In this document: one piece after another, positions 48,297 to 58,214 of the stretch
Position numbering within the stretch: position 1 is the stretch's first letter
Layout of the letters: the number at the start of each line of letters is the position of its first letter
Origin: Mauremys mutica
Taxonomy: Eukaryota; Chordata; Testudines; Geoemydidae
Direction of reading: 5' to 3'
Length of the DNA: 64,000 nt
Assembly (NCBI RefSeq): GCF_020497125.1
Contig: NC_059072.1
Location: forward strand, 274,270,045-274,334,044
Notes under the pieces: generated by a model
Told to the model about the DNA's origin: nothing
Databases searched by the model: none
Seen by the model: the letters and a program-made list of their open reading frames with translations, nothing else
Made by a program: the position numbers and the translations under genes

Positions 48297-50165
48297 CAGT
48301 CGGCGGCGCGATGTCCAAACTTATCACATCGTGTGCAAGTGCCAGTTGCAGCTTTAGGTGACACATCAGAGGCCTGCTGCCCATTTTGCATAGGGCAGTC
48401 CCGCCGGAAATGCCCGGGTTTTCCACAACCAAAACAGGGGCCGGCTGGCCGGGTCGGTCTTCTAGCCCCCCGCTGTCCCCCGAGCAGGGGTTGTAACGCC
48501 ACGGCCAGTGCAGAGGCCTGTGCCTTAGCATGAATTGCCGCCTTATCCGTCTCCTCAAGCATAGCGGCCCTACCACATGCCTCGATCATTTCCATCAGGG
48601 TCGCAGTCTTGGGCAAGGTGGCTAATATACGGCGGCAAGTGGGATTTGCATTCTGGGTGGCAAGATCAAGTCCAACTGCAGTTCTGGCCTCTGGCGTCAG
48701 ATTAGGAGATCTATCAATAGCCTCTCGAAGGCGATCCAAAAAGGTGGAATACGGTTCCGATGGGCCTTGTGTAATTTTAGCATAGGGAGGGACCGGCTTT
48801 CCCATCTGGGGCACCGCTTTAAAGGCAGCCAAAGCTAGTTCCTGTGATTGCTGCAGGATCCGGGGCTCAAGGCGAGCTTGCAAGTGCGGGTCAACAAAGC
48901 GACCGGCTCCCAAAAACATATCAGCAGTGGCCAGGCGCCGAGGATCATCATCCGGTAAATCCAAATTGCGGACAAGAGCCAAGTCAACTCTCTTAGCCCA
49001 ATCATCTTTCCACAACAGTTTCTGTGTAGGTGTAAGAAGCATGTCAGCTAGCTTAATCGCATCGTACGGACACATTGCTTGGCCAACAAATATCTGTTCA
49101 ATGATAGACTGTACATACGGATTATCTAGTCCATAAGCCATGATCGATTTCTGTGCCTCACGGATCAACTTCCAGTCCAAAGGGGCCCACCGTCTATGAT
49201 TAGGGTGTTGAGGGTCTGGCGTAATCACCGGAAAGGCCTCAGGTGTTAGACCTTCAAGGATGGCTTCTCTTAAAACTCCATGCCAGCGCTGTACCGGATC
49301 CGGAGGGTCCCCAGTTGGAGGGTCCCCGGGGCCAGGCGGCGGGGGGGGCGAGTCGAATGAAAGCACTTGTGAAGATGCGATTGCGATGATCCAGGTGGAA
49401 GACCTTCCAATTGGTCCAACTTGTCACATATATGCTGCAGCTGTCGACCCTGGCGCTCCATCTCCTTATAGAAGGCATCAGACTGAGTAAACTGAGGAAA
49501 CGTAGTCAAATCGGGATATGGGTTCGATGGCACATGTTCCACCCGAGCCTCCTCTGTCCCCCCGCAATCGTGGCACCCCCAGGCCCCGTGGACACGGCAT
49601 GGCTTTGGAGGGGGTGCATACGGCAAGGCTGTCTCCATAGGCTCGGGCGTATCGGGGGGTAACGGGACCGTAGCAGGATCAATCATGTCGGGGCCGATAG
49701 CCACATTGGAGGGTAGTGGGGCCGTAGCAGGGGCAACATCATCCATAGGGTAGGGGTTGGAAGCCAAAGGTATCACCGTGTCCTCACCACCGAAAAACTC
49801 TCTGGCTCCAACCGGCAACACAGAAGGCATTCCGGGCGTTGGGCGGCAAAGCTCAGAAAGGGCCGCCTGCACTCCTGCCTCGGCCGCGAGAGAGTTTCTA
49901 CTATCTCCTTCGCCTTATTCCATACTGGACTCAGGGAGAAGGCCTCCTTATCGCCCCGAGCCACCGACTTCCAAAGCTCGGAGCCTAGCCGCTCCCAAAC
50001 AGTTTTATCAAAAATTGTACTTGGTTGAACAGAAAGTCCCCTTCTCCGTCCCCACCGCAGCAGACGGGATAACTTATCAGAGGGGAGCTTCTCTCCCTGC
50101 CGCTCCGCGATGCGCATCAAATATTCATGCACCGTCCTTTCTTCCGCTGATGCAGCGGTTCCCAT
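48122..50165 (-). pseudogene. gag: gag, frameshifted twice
   Basis: Matrix starts at an ATG (50163-50165) with MGTAAS, a myristoylation-type N-terminus, and runs open to 49773. A one-base loss around 49910 moves the reading to the frame 49872-49270. That frame holds a proline-rich linker and a YPDL motif, a candidate late-budding signal. A second shift falls at the C8 run (plus strand 49341-49348). Capsid follows in the frame 49366-48122, with the major homology region at residues 200-220 (TQGPSEPYSTFLDRL). Nucleocapsid has two CX2CX4HX4C knuckles at 311-324 and 344-357. The stop is at 48122. Apart from the two indels it is open throughout, consistent with recent decay or sequencing error at homopolymers. 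Confidence 0.9.
48254..48260 (-). promoter_or_regulatory. -1 ribosomal frameshift site GGGAAAC
   Basis: On the minus strand G GGA AAC falls exactly in the gag reading phase (codons for P-G-N at residues 369-371). It is in the gag/dUTPase overlap, 132 bases before the gag stop. GGGAAAC is the heptamer used by several betaretroviruses at gag-pro. A GC-rich hairpin (GCGC...GCGC with CCU/AGG inner pairs) can form about 10 bases downstream. Confidence 0.88.
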
Positions 50166-50462
50166 GTTAGCTGCTCACCTCTGGGCTGGGGTGTGCCTCC
50201 CTTTTTCAGACGCCCTGCGGCTTGCCGCTCGACACTGAGCTCAGGTGCGCCCCTCTTTTCGGACGCCCTGCGGCTCCTAGCCGCTCGACACTGAACTCAG
50301 GTGCGCCCTTCTCTTCGGACGCCCTGCGGCCGCCGCTCGACACTGAGCTCAGGTGCGTCCCTCTTTTCGGACGCCCTGCGGCTCCTAGCCGCTCGACACT
50401 GAGACTCAGGTGCGCCTCCTTTTCCTCCTTTCAGTTCAGGCCACCAACACTGTCCTCATTCA
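50166..50462 (-). promoter_or_regulatory. proviral leader with tandem hairpin repeats
   Basis: Between the primer site and the gag ATG lie four imperfect 52-56-bp units starting near 50209, 50262, 50318 and 50370. Each contains GACGCCCTGCGG and CCGCTCGACACTGA. Units 2 and 4 hold GCGGCTCCTAGCCGC, a 6-bp stem with a 3-base loop. Repeated leader stem-loops near the gag start often serve RNA dimerisation or packaging; that role is inferred here. Confidence 0.75.
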
Positions 50463-50480
50463 ATCACGTCGGGGTCACCA
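50463..50480 (-). promoter_or_regulatory. primer-binding site, tRNA-Trp
   Basis: The plus-strand ATCACGTCGGGGTCACCA matches the 3' end of vertebrate tRNA-Trp including CCA. On the viral strand it starts TGG, two bases after the 5' LTR. tRNA-Trp is the primer of avian leukosis-type retroviruses. Confidence 0.9.
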
Positions 50481-50482
50481 TT

Positions 50483-50764
50483 TGTTGCATCGCAGAGGAG
50501 CAGGGACAGAGTCTGACAACCCATGTGATCATAAGCAGAGAGTACTTTATTCATTTCCAGCATGCTCTTTATACTCTTAAAGCAGGCAAGCAAGCAGTTG
50601 CTAATTGGTTAACAAATTTAACACACCCGCAGCTGTAACTTCATAGAACTAGCCAAGGCCAACTTCTCAAAACAAAGCTCAAAGCCTAATTAACCCATCC
50701 TAAAAACCTAAACATCTTAGCTTCCCACACTACCAGCTACCAAGCTAGCAAAATATTCTCAACA
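50483..50764 (-). repeat. 5' LTR of the provirus
   Basis: It is 282 bp and I found no difference from the copy at 45397-45678. It is followed by the duplicated GGGGTA (50765-50770). It contains the viral promoter (TATAAA) and poly(A) signal. Confidence 0.95.
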
Positions 50765-50770
50765 GGGGTA

Positions 50771-51430
50771 TTCTGGTAAGAATGCTTCATCAAAAAGGAA
50801 AGTTTTGTGGTGTACCCTAAACATGGTTAGATTTTGGATTATTCTAATCTCCTCTGGAAGTTTGTTCCAAGAACAACTCCATTGATAGAAAATGCTTCAT
50901 CTCTGGCTCATGTGTACTTCATTCTGGATTCTGAACTACTCTGTCTCTTAGCATTCCAGAGTCTTGTTGGGTTGTGGATGGAGATGTAGTTGCTGATATG
51001 GCTGGGCTGGGTGTTCATAGCTTTAAAAATCAAGACTGAGCGCTTGCACTGGTAACAGAAGCAGACTGAATTTCCTCTGGTTCTTATGTTTCCAGATGCT
51101 GATCTCTTCTAGATATTGTCATGTCATTGGTAATGACTTTAAGATATGAGACATACAGCTGGGTGTCATCATTTTGTTGTCCGCAATGTTTGCTGTGTCT
51201 CACCACCTTTCCAAGTAGTCTCATGTAAATACTGATGAGATGATATACATACTAGAGGAGCTCTGCAGATTAAAACTTTTGGGAAGAAGTAAAAGTTGCC
51301 TATCACCCCTTTCTAGAATCTATTGAAGAGGAGTAATTGTAGTACTTTTCCATCTACTCCAGCTATATCAGAAGCACCTTGTGGTCAACTCTCTTGAAAG
51401 CTGCAGAGAGATTGAATACCCTTTTACACT
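50771..51430. other. probable degraded LINE-like sequence
   Basis: TACAGCTGGGTGTCATCATT near 51150 followed by conserved-looking text is reminiscent of antisense LINE coding remnants, but no motif could be translated convincingly. No gene is seen. Confidence 0.25.
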
Positions 51431-51627
51431 CACATGAACGGGTGTAAAAATTGTTCTGCAAAGAGGAATTCATTGTAGAATCAGGCCCAAATAAACTACA
51501 CTAACATAAAGTCAGTGTACATGAGAGCAGAACCTTGCTCAAAGTTGTTTATGTGTGTGGTGAATATTTATTTTTTTCATTAAAAAAAGTACCCTCTATT
51601 GTTGAACACTTGTGCGCTCTCTCGCTC

Positions 51628-51628
<1 letters not shown>

Positions 51629-51675
<47 letters not shown>

Positions 51676-51814
51676 AATATATATATATATATATGTAAAT
51701 ATATATATATATATATATGTAAATATATATATATATATATGTAAATATATATATATATATATATATGTAAATATATATATATATATATATATGTAAATAT
51801 ATATATATATATAT
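51629..51814. repeat. (GT)n/(AT)n array with periodic GTAA interruptions
   Basis: (GT)n passes into (AT)n that is interrupted about six times by GTAA at roughly 22-27-bp spacing. The array therefore behaves as a minisatellite built from a microsatellite. The tyrosine/isoleucine frames over it are artefacts. Confidence 0.95.
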
Positions 51815-53137
51815 GGCTCATTAATAATTTAATTTAAAAATAATCATAAAATTATATTATAGGCCCTTAATTTCTTATTGCATTAATGAGTTATTCAAAA
51901 GAATGTTAATGTTTAGAGAGACCATATGGCCACAAGTCAATACTTAGTAATAAACATAAGGATATTGCAGTTATGAAATGCAGAATATTTAGATATTGAA
52001 AATGCTTTAGCTTTTTTAGAAGGGACTGAAGTTTAATGTATTTTTACTAGCTAATTTATTAAGGAAAAAATATCATGCCATCATATGCTTTGCCGAACTC
52101 CTACATCACCTCTCTCCCTCTCAACTGGGCTGCAGAGCAGCAGGAATTACTGTTCTAGGAATCTGTAGTAACTCTCCTCCACAATTTCAATAAAAAGAAA
52201 AGGAAAGGGCCAGATTTGGTTCCTGGTCATTTGTATATACATGGAACCTGGTCTCACTTCACTATAATGTGTTCATCCCCAGCACCGAATATGTAGCTTG
52301 TTTAAGAGCTTTCACTCTGACAGAGACCTTAAGGATACATAGCTTAATTGCCACCAGCTGAGGATCTGCCCCTACATTGTTTCCTGGTTGAAGAATCTGA
52401 TTCTCACATGTCCTGTTCCTCGACTGATGTCGACCATAATGTCTTACTCCTGATACTGAAAACCCTTAGTCACAGGCACAGTCTTTGCTTACATGAGTAG
52501 TGCCACTGACTTCAAAGGGATCACTCAAATGAGTGAGGACTACTTATGTGAGAAAGGATTAAGCTCCTGATTTTCAGGTGGAAGGAACCGGGAAAAAGGA
52601 GGAACAAGCCTGCTGTTTAATCTGTATGCACCTGCTTCAAGTGAGTACATTGCCTCTCCGGATATAAAGATGTCTCAACAGCCATGGAGACCATTGAGTC
52701 TGCAGAACTCCTAGCCAAATGTGGTATTCCGGATTAGACCCAGAGTTTATAATTACATAGTCTTTTTATGAGCAAAATTATATCATGCACTTAATGTTAT
52801 TTAAAATATTATTCCTCAAGAGAAGCTTTTCAATCATCTAATTATCTCCTTGTGTTTCCTTTTAAATGATTCAATTATTCTAAATTAACATTTTTTATTT
52901 TACAATGGAAATTAGAAGAATAAATAAGTGTTATTGATTAGGCATGTGCATTAACGTACTAATTCACTCATGCTTTGTTATTCATCCATTTTAAGCCAGC
53001 TGGCTTCTTGACCTGCATATGGTACACACATTACACTATTCTACTCTGGCACTGTAAGTACTAACCTCTAAGAAGAACACAAAGAATTACATGGGTTAAT
53101 TCACATAGTTATTGATTCACATAACAAGAATCCACTG

Positions 53138-53178
<41 letters not shown>

Positions 53179-54145
53179 CAAAACTAACTCTTTTGAAGGA
53201 AAGAATCTGACAGTTGGCAGTTCTCTGTATCTTTTTGTGCTTTTCCTGGTGTGTTTCCTTAACTAGGTTCAGGCTATATTTTTCAGTAATAATATAAGAG
53301 GCCAACCACCTTCTCTCTTCAGTAAAAATCCTGTCCTATATCTTTGTACCGTTGGCTGGACAATGTCAACATGAAGGGGGCTTCACATGACCTTCCATAG
53401 TTCCATGATGCATCCTATGCAGAGATCATTTCAGTTCTATTGAAGGCCCCATAAACATACATTGTACAGAGATTGGCTCAGTTATTTTGTAACAGATTTT
53501 TTTTGTCAAATTGCTAAATCAGAGCCTGATGAAATGATGCCACTTTGTTTTTTATCAGTGATCTCTATCCACTCACCTGGCAGTGTCCAGTTGCTTCACT
53601 TGGAACTAGTGAATGGAGAAATGGAAAAGATTGGGAAATTGATTTCCGTACATATCCCCAAATTTGGATATGAAACTAAGCCTCATTGGATAATATTGAA
53701 CGTCTAAGCTAGGGAATTCTCATTAATTTTTCAGCCTGTGGCACTTCTACTTTTAGTTCCCAAAGAAGAAGGGAAGAATAGTTTTTTGAAAAGATATCTG
53801 AATTTTATCAAACATCATAAAAGAATGATTAGAAGTTTGGGCTTCACGCTCTGGTGAATGTTAATTTTATATAAACCAGTATGATCAACCCTATTTGGAA
53901 ATGAATACTGTGGTTTCTACTAGAATTGCTTCATCTTGCTTTTTAAACCTGAAATCCTCCTTGACATGATAATCTTGAAACATTGCTGCTAGACACTCAG
54001 CTTTAAAGATTTGATTTCTGACACTGAATTTTTTTTTGAAATCCTTAAATTGAATCCAAAACTAGCCCAGCAGGTAGAAATTTGAATGGTTGTTTGTTAG
54101 ACTTACTGTCTTTTGAAAAGAATCTCTATTTGTAGCCCACAATAG
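51815..54145. other. anonymous AT-rich sequence
   Basis: No gene is seen. A short (TA)n(GA)n run lies at 53139-53178. A degraded palindromic relic with CACTGACTTCAAAGGGATCA lies near 52490-52560. Confidence 0.45.
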
Positions 54146-54271
54146 TTCATCTTATTATTTAATACTTATTCTCCTAGAGTGCCCTGTATCATTATTGGAG
54201 CACCATTGTGTTGGTGCTCCAATAATGATACAGGGCACTCTAGGAGGATAAGTATTAATTAATAAGATGAA
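54146..54271. repeat. 60-bp inverted repeat hairpin
   Basis: Arms 54146-54205 and 54212-54271 match at 58 of 60 positions with a 6-bp loop (TTGTGT). The right arm continues into L2-like tail sequence, so the left arm is probably an inverted copy of it. Confidence 0.95.
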
Positions 54272-54350
54272 TTGTGTTGGGTGCTCTACAAACACATAAA
54301 AAAGCCGCTGCTCAACGGAACTTAAAATCTAAATAGACAACACAGAGAAA
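54272..54350. repeat. L2/MIR-like tail
   Basis: GGGTGCTCTACAAACACATAA and CTTAAAATCTAAATAGACA parallel the tails at 22010 and 35330. Confidence 0.5.
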
Positions 54351-54533
54351 CTGTAATGGACACACAACATATAAGCAACATGTCAAATGTATGTATCTTA
54401 GTTATTTTCTTTTATTGTCATTACCCAAAGCCACCACTTCCTACCTTCCTATCCCACTTACATATTAGTTAACTGTCCAAAGCTTTCTGGCCAAGAAAGA
54501 CATTTATTAGTGAGAAACATAATGGTAATCATA

Positions 54534-54640
54534 GGGTACGTCTACACTACAAGACTATTTCGATTCATCTTAATTCGAATTTCTGGAATCGACCTAATGT
54601 AGTCGAAGTTGTGTATCCACAATAAATACAGTAATTCGAC
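54534..54640. promoter_or_regulatory. left terminus and subterminal TTCGA array
   Basis: TCGA-containing motifs lie at 54559, 54574, 54589, 54603 and 54635 behind the inverted terminus. Subterminal repeats bound by the Myb-like partner are known in Harbinger elements; binding here is inferred. Confidence 0.6.
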
Positions 54641-54886
54641 TGTGTGAGTCCACAGTAACGGGCGAAGCGGTGCACTGTGGGAAGCTATCCCACAGTTCCC
54701 GCACTCCCCGCTGCCCATCGGAATGCTGGGATTTCCCACCAATGCATGCTGGGGGGGGAAACTGTGTCAAGGATGGTTTTGGGTAACTGTCATCATTCAA
54801 CCGTCACTCCCGCCGGCGGGAAATCAGTTCGCGCACTTTTCCTGTTATAAGTGACAGCGCGGACGCCACAGCACTCCACCGCGACC

Positions 54887-56170
54887 ATGGAGCCCGCTGC
54901 GATCATCGCTGCACTTATGGCCGTTGTCAACTCCTCGCACCTTATCGAACACCTCTTCCACAGTGAGATGTTGAGAACTCGGTCGAGAAGGCAACGGCAG
55001 CGTGGTGAGGACATGAAGTCTCAGAGTGGCACAGACCTCTCAGAAAGCACGGTACGCCGCGCCGTGGAGATCATGGTGGCAATGGGTCATGTTCATGCTA
55101 TGGGATGTCGATTCTGGGCCCGGGAAACAAGCACGGACTGGTGGGACCGCATAGTGCTGCAGGTCTGGGATGAATCACAGTGGCTGCGAAACTTCAGGAT
55201 GCGTAAGGGCACTTTCCTTGAACTGTGTGACTTGCTGTCCCCTGCTCTGACGCGCAAGGACACCCGGATGTGAGCAGCCCTGACTGTGCAGAAGCGAGTG
55301 GCCATAGCCCTCTGGAAACTTGCAACGCCAGACAGCTACCGGTCAGTAGCGAACCACTTTGGTGTGGGCAAATCTACCGTGGGGCTTGCTGTGATGCAAG
55401 TAGCCAACGCAATCGTTGATCTCCTGCTCTCGAAGGTGGTGACCCTGGGAAACGTACAGGTTGTCATAGATGGCTTCGCCGCAATGGGATTCCCAAACTG
55501 CGGTGGGGCTATAGATGGGACTCACATTCCTATCCTGGGACCGGCCGACCAGGCCAGCCAGTATATAAACCGCAAGGGCTACTTTTCCATGGTGCTGCAA
55601 GCACTCGTGGATCATAGGGGACGGTTTACCAACATCAACGTCGGGTGGCCGGGCAAGGTTCATGACGCGCGTGTGTTCAAGAACTCTGGTCTGTTTAGAC
55701 GCCTGCAGGAAGGTAGTTTCTTCCCAGACTACAAAATAAATGTTGGGGATGTGCAGATGCCTACAGTGATCCTCGGGGACCCAGCCTACCCGCTAATGCC
55801 CTGGCTCATTAAGCCCTATACAGGCGCCTTGGATACTGACAAGGAACTCTTCAACTACCGGCTGAGCAAGTGCAGAATGGTGGTGGAGTGTGCTTTCGGA
55901 CGTCTGAAGGGGAGATGGAGGAGCTTACTGACTCGCTCGGATCTCAGCGAAAGCAATATCCCCATTGTCATTGCAGCTTGCTGTGTGCTCCACAATCTGT
56001 GTGAGAGCAAGGGGGAGACGTTTATGGCGGGATGGGAGCTTGAGGCACATCGTCTGGCTGCTGATTACGCTCAGCCAGACACCCGTGCGATTAGAAGAGC
56101 ACAGTGGGAAGCGCTGTGCATCCGGGAGGCTTTGAAAGCCAGGTTCCTCAGCGAGCAGCGTGACCTGTGA
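54887..56170 (+). pseudogene. Harbinger DDE transposase with one internal stop
   Basis: The start is the ATG at 54887 in a strong context (GCGACCATGG). The frame runs 428 codons including the final stop, interrupted only by TGA at 55271-55273 (codon 129). The next base context fits a CGA arginine codon lost by CpG decay. The N-terminal part includes STDWWDRIVLQVWDES and FRMRKGTFLELCDLL, typical of HARBI1-like proteins. Counting from the ATG at 55286, a helix-turn-helix lies at about 19-39. The DDE_Tnp_4 catalytic residues are D77 (GAIDGTH), D127 (KVHDARVF) and E201 (VECAFGRLKGRW), with GDPAYPL at 164-170. It would cut and join transposon ends in the nucleus. It is inactive unless the stop is read through or is polymorphic. 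Confidence 0.93.
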
Positions 56171-56293
56171 CTATTAACTTTGTGTATAGAGAAGCGGAAC
56201 CTGCCCCTGTTTCTTTACCCAGTTTCTGTTGACTCTCCTCTACAGTTTCATATCCCGTTCACCCCGTTTGCCCCCTTCCAACACACGTGTACA

Positions 56294-56299
56294 AATAAA
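56294..56299 (+). terminator. poly(A) signal of the transposase
   Basis: AATAAA about 120 bases after the transposase stop. Confidence 0.7.
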
Positions 56300-57640
56300 G
56301 TTAATAGAGCATTGTTCAGCAACAACCTTCTCTGGACTACTGACTTCACGTGAAAGGGTTGACACAGGGACGGTGACTGTGCTGGGTTGGGTGTGCAGTG
56401 ATGTAGAGACCGCTTCTAGACTATAGGACTGATAGGCTCCTGCTCGTACAGCGGTCTCTGTGGTGAGGACTGGTACAGGTGCATGTGCAGGAATGGGTGA
56501 GGGGTGCAGGCTTTGCGATGGAGTTTGGGTGCAGGCTCTGGGCTGGGGGTTGGGGGCGTAGGAAGGTGTGAGTGGTGTGTGATAATGGGGAGGAGGTGTA
56601 GGGGGTTGCGGGCTGGGGGCTGATGGTTTGATGCATTGTAGAGGCTCAGGGCTACGATAGAAGGGCAGGGTGAGGGCAACCTGCCTTGCCACTTTTGGAT
56701 GGCATGCTCAATGACCCTGGGGCAGCAGACAGCATTTCTGTGGGTAGTCTCTCTACTGTGAGACAGGGACGCGGCGCGGCGGGGGGTGTGTGAGACGACA
56801 CGCCGGGGGAGGGGTGGCAGGTGGGGGCTGGTACCTGCTCCAGGCAGGGAATTGATGGGGCTGGGGCAGACCCGCGTGGGACAGGGCAAAATCCAGGCAT
56901 GGCCGGTGGAGAGACCCACCTGCAAATATACCTGGCGCAGGGCACCTTCCGCCTATGAGCAGAACATGAAAATCACCCCACAGACTGACCAGGGTGACTA
57001 GAGGCTGCACTCTGTGAGTGACCAGCTGTTGATCTTGCCCCCATATCTGTACCACTATTAACGGTGAAAGTCCTATGCAATTCCCAAACCATTCTCCCCC
57101 CTTCACGGAAAGTATTCTGCAAAGAAACCTGATGGGAAAAGAAATTACCAATAAATAAAAACTTTTAATAATGAACAGCACATTAAGGGAAGGACTTCTC
57201 AAAAGTAAGGTACTGAGAGCGTTTTGTAAGTTTAGCATTCTGCTGTGGTGCATTAACATTTTTCACGGCCCCTGGTGCCCCTTCCTCTAGTCATTTTGGG
57301 TGATGGTGGGATTGGACTTTGCGGCGGGGGGCGGCGGTCGCAGATGCAGTGAAGGGGAGCTCCGTCCTCCTTCCTGCGGTGCTGCAGAACATCGACAAGG
57401 CGCCTGGATCAGGTAGGGATACAGTTGCACCTGTGTGACGGGAAAAAGTGAGTGAATTCCATAGAGAGATTTTTTTGGTCAAAACAGAAACAAAGTCTAC
57501 TCAGTGTGTGTGAACAAGAGCAAGCACAGCACCTCTCTCATGAGCACTCACTCGGGGAAAGTTCGATTTCTCTGGGTTCACTTTCATTGCCTGTGGTATT
57601 GCACTGCAGACCAGAGAAGCGGGGCAAGAAAGAAGAATCC
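56300..57640. other. transposon internal region without recognised gene
   Basis: G-rich on the plus strand. Long proline/serine-rich minus frames (56692-56240, 56925-56416, 57259-56753) show no domain I recognise. It may hold promoter and upstream exons of the BEN-like gene or downstream exons of the Myb-like gene. A plus frame from 57452 leads in phase into the ATG at 57641. Confidence 0.4.
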
Positions 57641-58202
57641 ATGGAGCGGCCAGGCATGGTAAGCCTAGTTTTTTTTGCAGCTTTAAGTTGCATCTACAGC
57701 ACAGTCCTCCTGCTGCAGGCAAACATGAAAGCAGAATCGGTGCCCCTGTTGCAGCCCCTCGCGGCCGTTCCCTGTTAGAGATCCCTGTATTCTCCCACTC
57801 TGCAGTCTCCTACACGTGGCTGTACAGTGACGCTTCTTGTTATGCAAAGGAACAGTTAAGCACAACCATTACTAATGGTACACAAATTACTCTAATTACA
57901 TGCAGGAGTCTGCGCGCGACATCACACTGAGGAGAGTGTCACGGAGAGAGAGAGCGCGCATGCTGGAGGAAAGCCAACACAACCCTGGGGCCTATGCTGC
58001 CATGCTCGTGAAGGCGCTGGTCCCCGAGTTCCAGCTGAGAGTGTTGTGTGGAAAAGTGTGCTTCCTCGGGGCACCCAATAAGCAAGCCCTGCCCAGGAAC
58101 CTCATGCAGAGGCTTGGCGATTACCTCCTGGAGAGCTTCCTGGAGATGTCAGAGGAAGATGACAGTTCCATCCACCTGTACATAGACCTTGTGTTCGCCT
58201 AG
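57641..58202 (+). CDS. two-exon BEN-domain-like protein in Harbinger
   Basis: Predicted exons are 57641-57658 and 57906-58202. ATGGAGCGGCCAGGCATG ends at a GTAAGC donor, and exon 2 follows ATTACATGCAG. Both breaks fall between codons, so the frame is kept, giving about 104 residues. Exon 2 reads ITLRRVSRRERARMLEE, then NPGAYAAMLVKALVPEFQL, then NKQALPRNLMQRLGDYLLES and an acidic tail. The NPGAYAAMLVKAL...KQALPRNLMQRLGDYL pattern resembles the BEN DNA/protein-binding domain, at the short end of its usual length. It could start further upstream, since the frame is open from 57452. The AATAAA at 58226 follows. The BEN assignment is by eye. Confidence 0.55.
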
Positions 58203-58214
58203 TTGTTTTCCCAG

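Larger units (their letters stand above)
45397..50764 (-). mobile_element. class II endogenous retrovirus, non-autonomous provirus
   Basis: This 5368-bp provirus is on the minus strand, bounded by 282-bp LTRs that I read as identical, within a 6-bp target duplication. In viral order it has the 5' LTR, a tRNA-Trp primer site, a leader with tandem hairpins, a frameshifted gag, a dUTPase frame reached by a -1 slip, a long acidic tail, 1.4 kb of mostly non-coding sequence, a polypurine tract and the 3' LTR. No protease active site, reverse transcriptase, RNase H or integrase is visible, so it would depend on proteins from a relative. The LTR size, TATA-to-AATAAA spacing and primer resemble alpharetroviruses. 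The dUTPase and slippery site resemble betaretroviruses. Confidence 0.93.

Noticed and set aside
50222..50638. 138-residue plus-strand frame
   Set aside because: It is antisense to the proviral leader repeats and 5' LTR; it repeats with them and has no domain.
51549..51821. 90-residue tyrosine/isoleucine-rich frame
   Set aside because: Translation of the (AT)n array.
56416..56925. 169-residue minus-strand frame in Harbinger
   Set aside because: Proline/histidine/serine-rich sequence opposite G-rich DNA; no recognisable domain or splice evidence.
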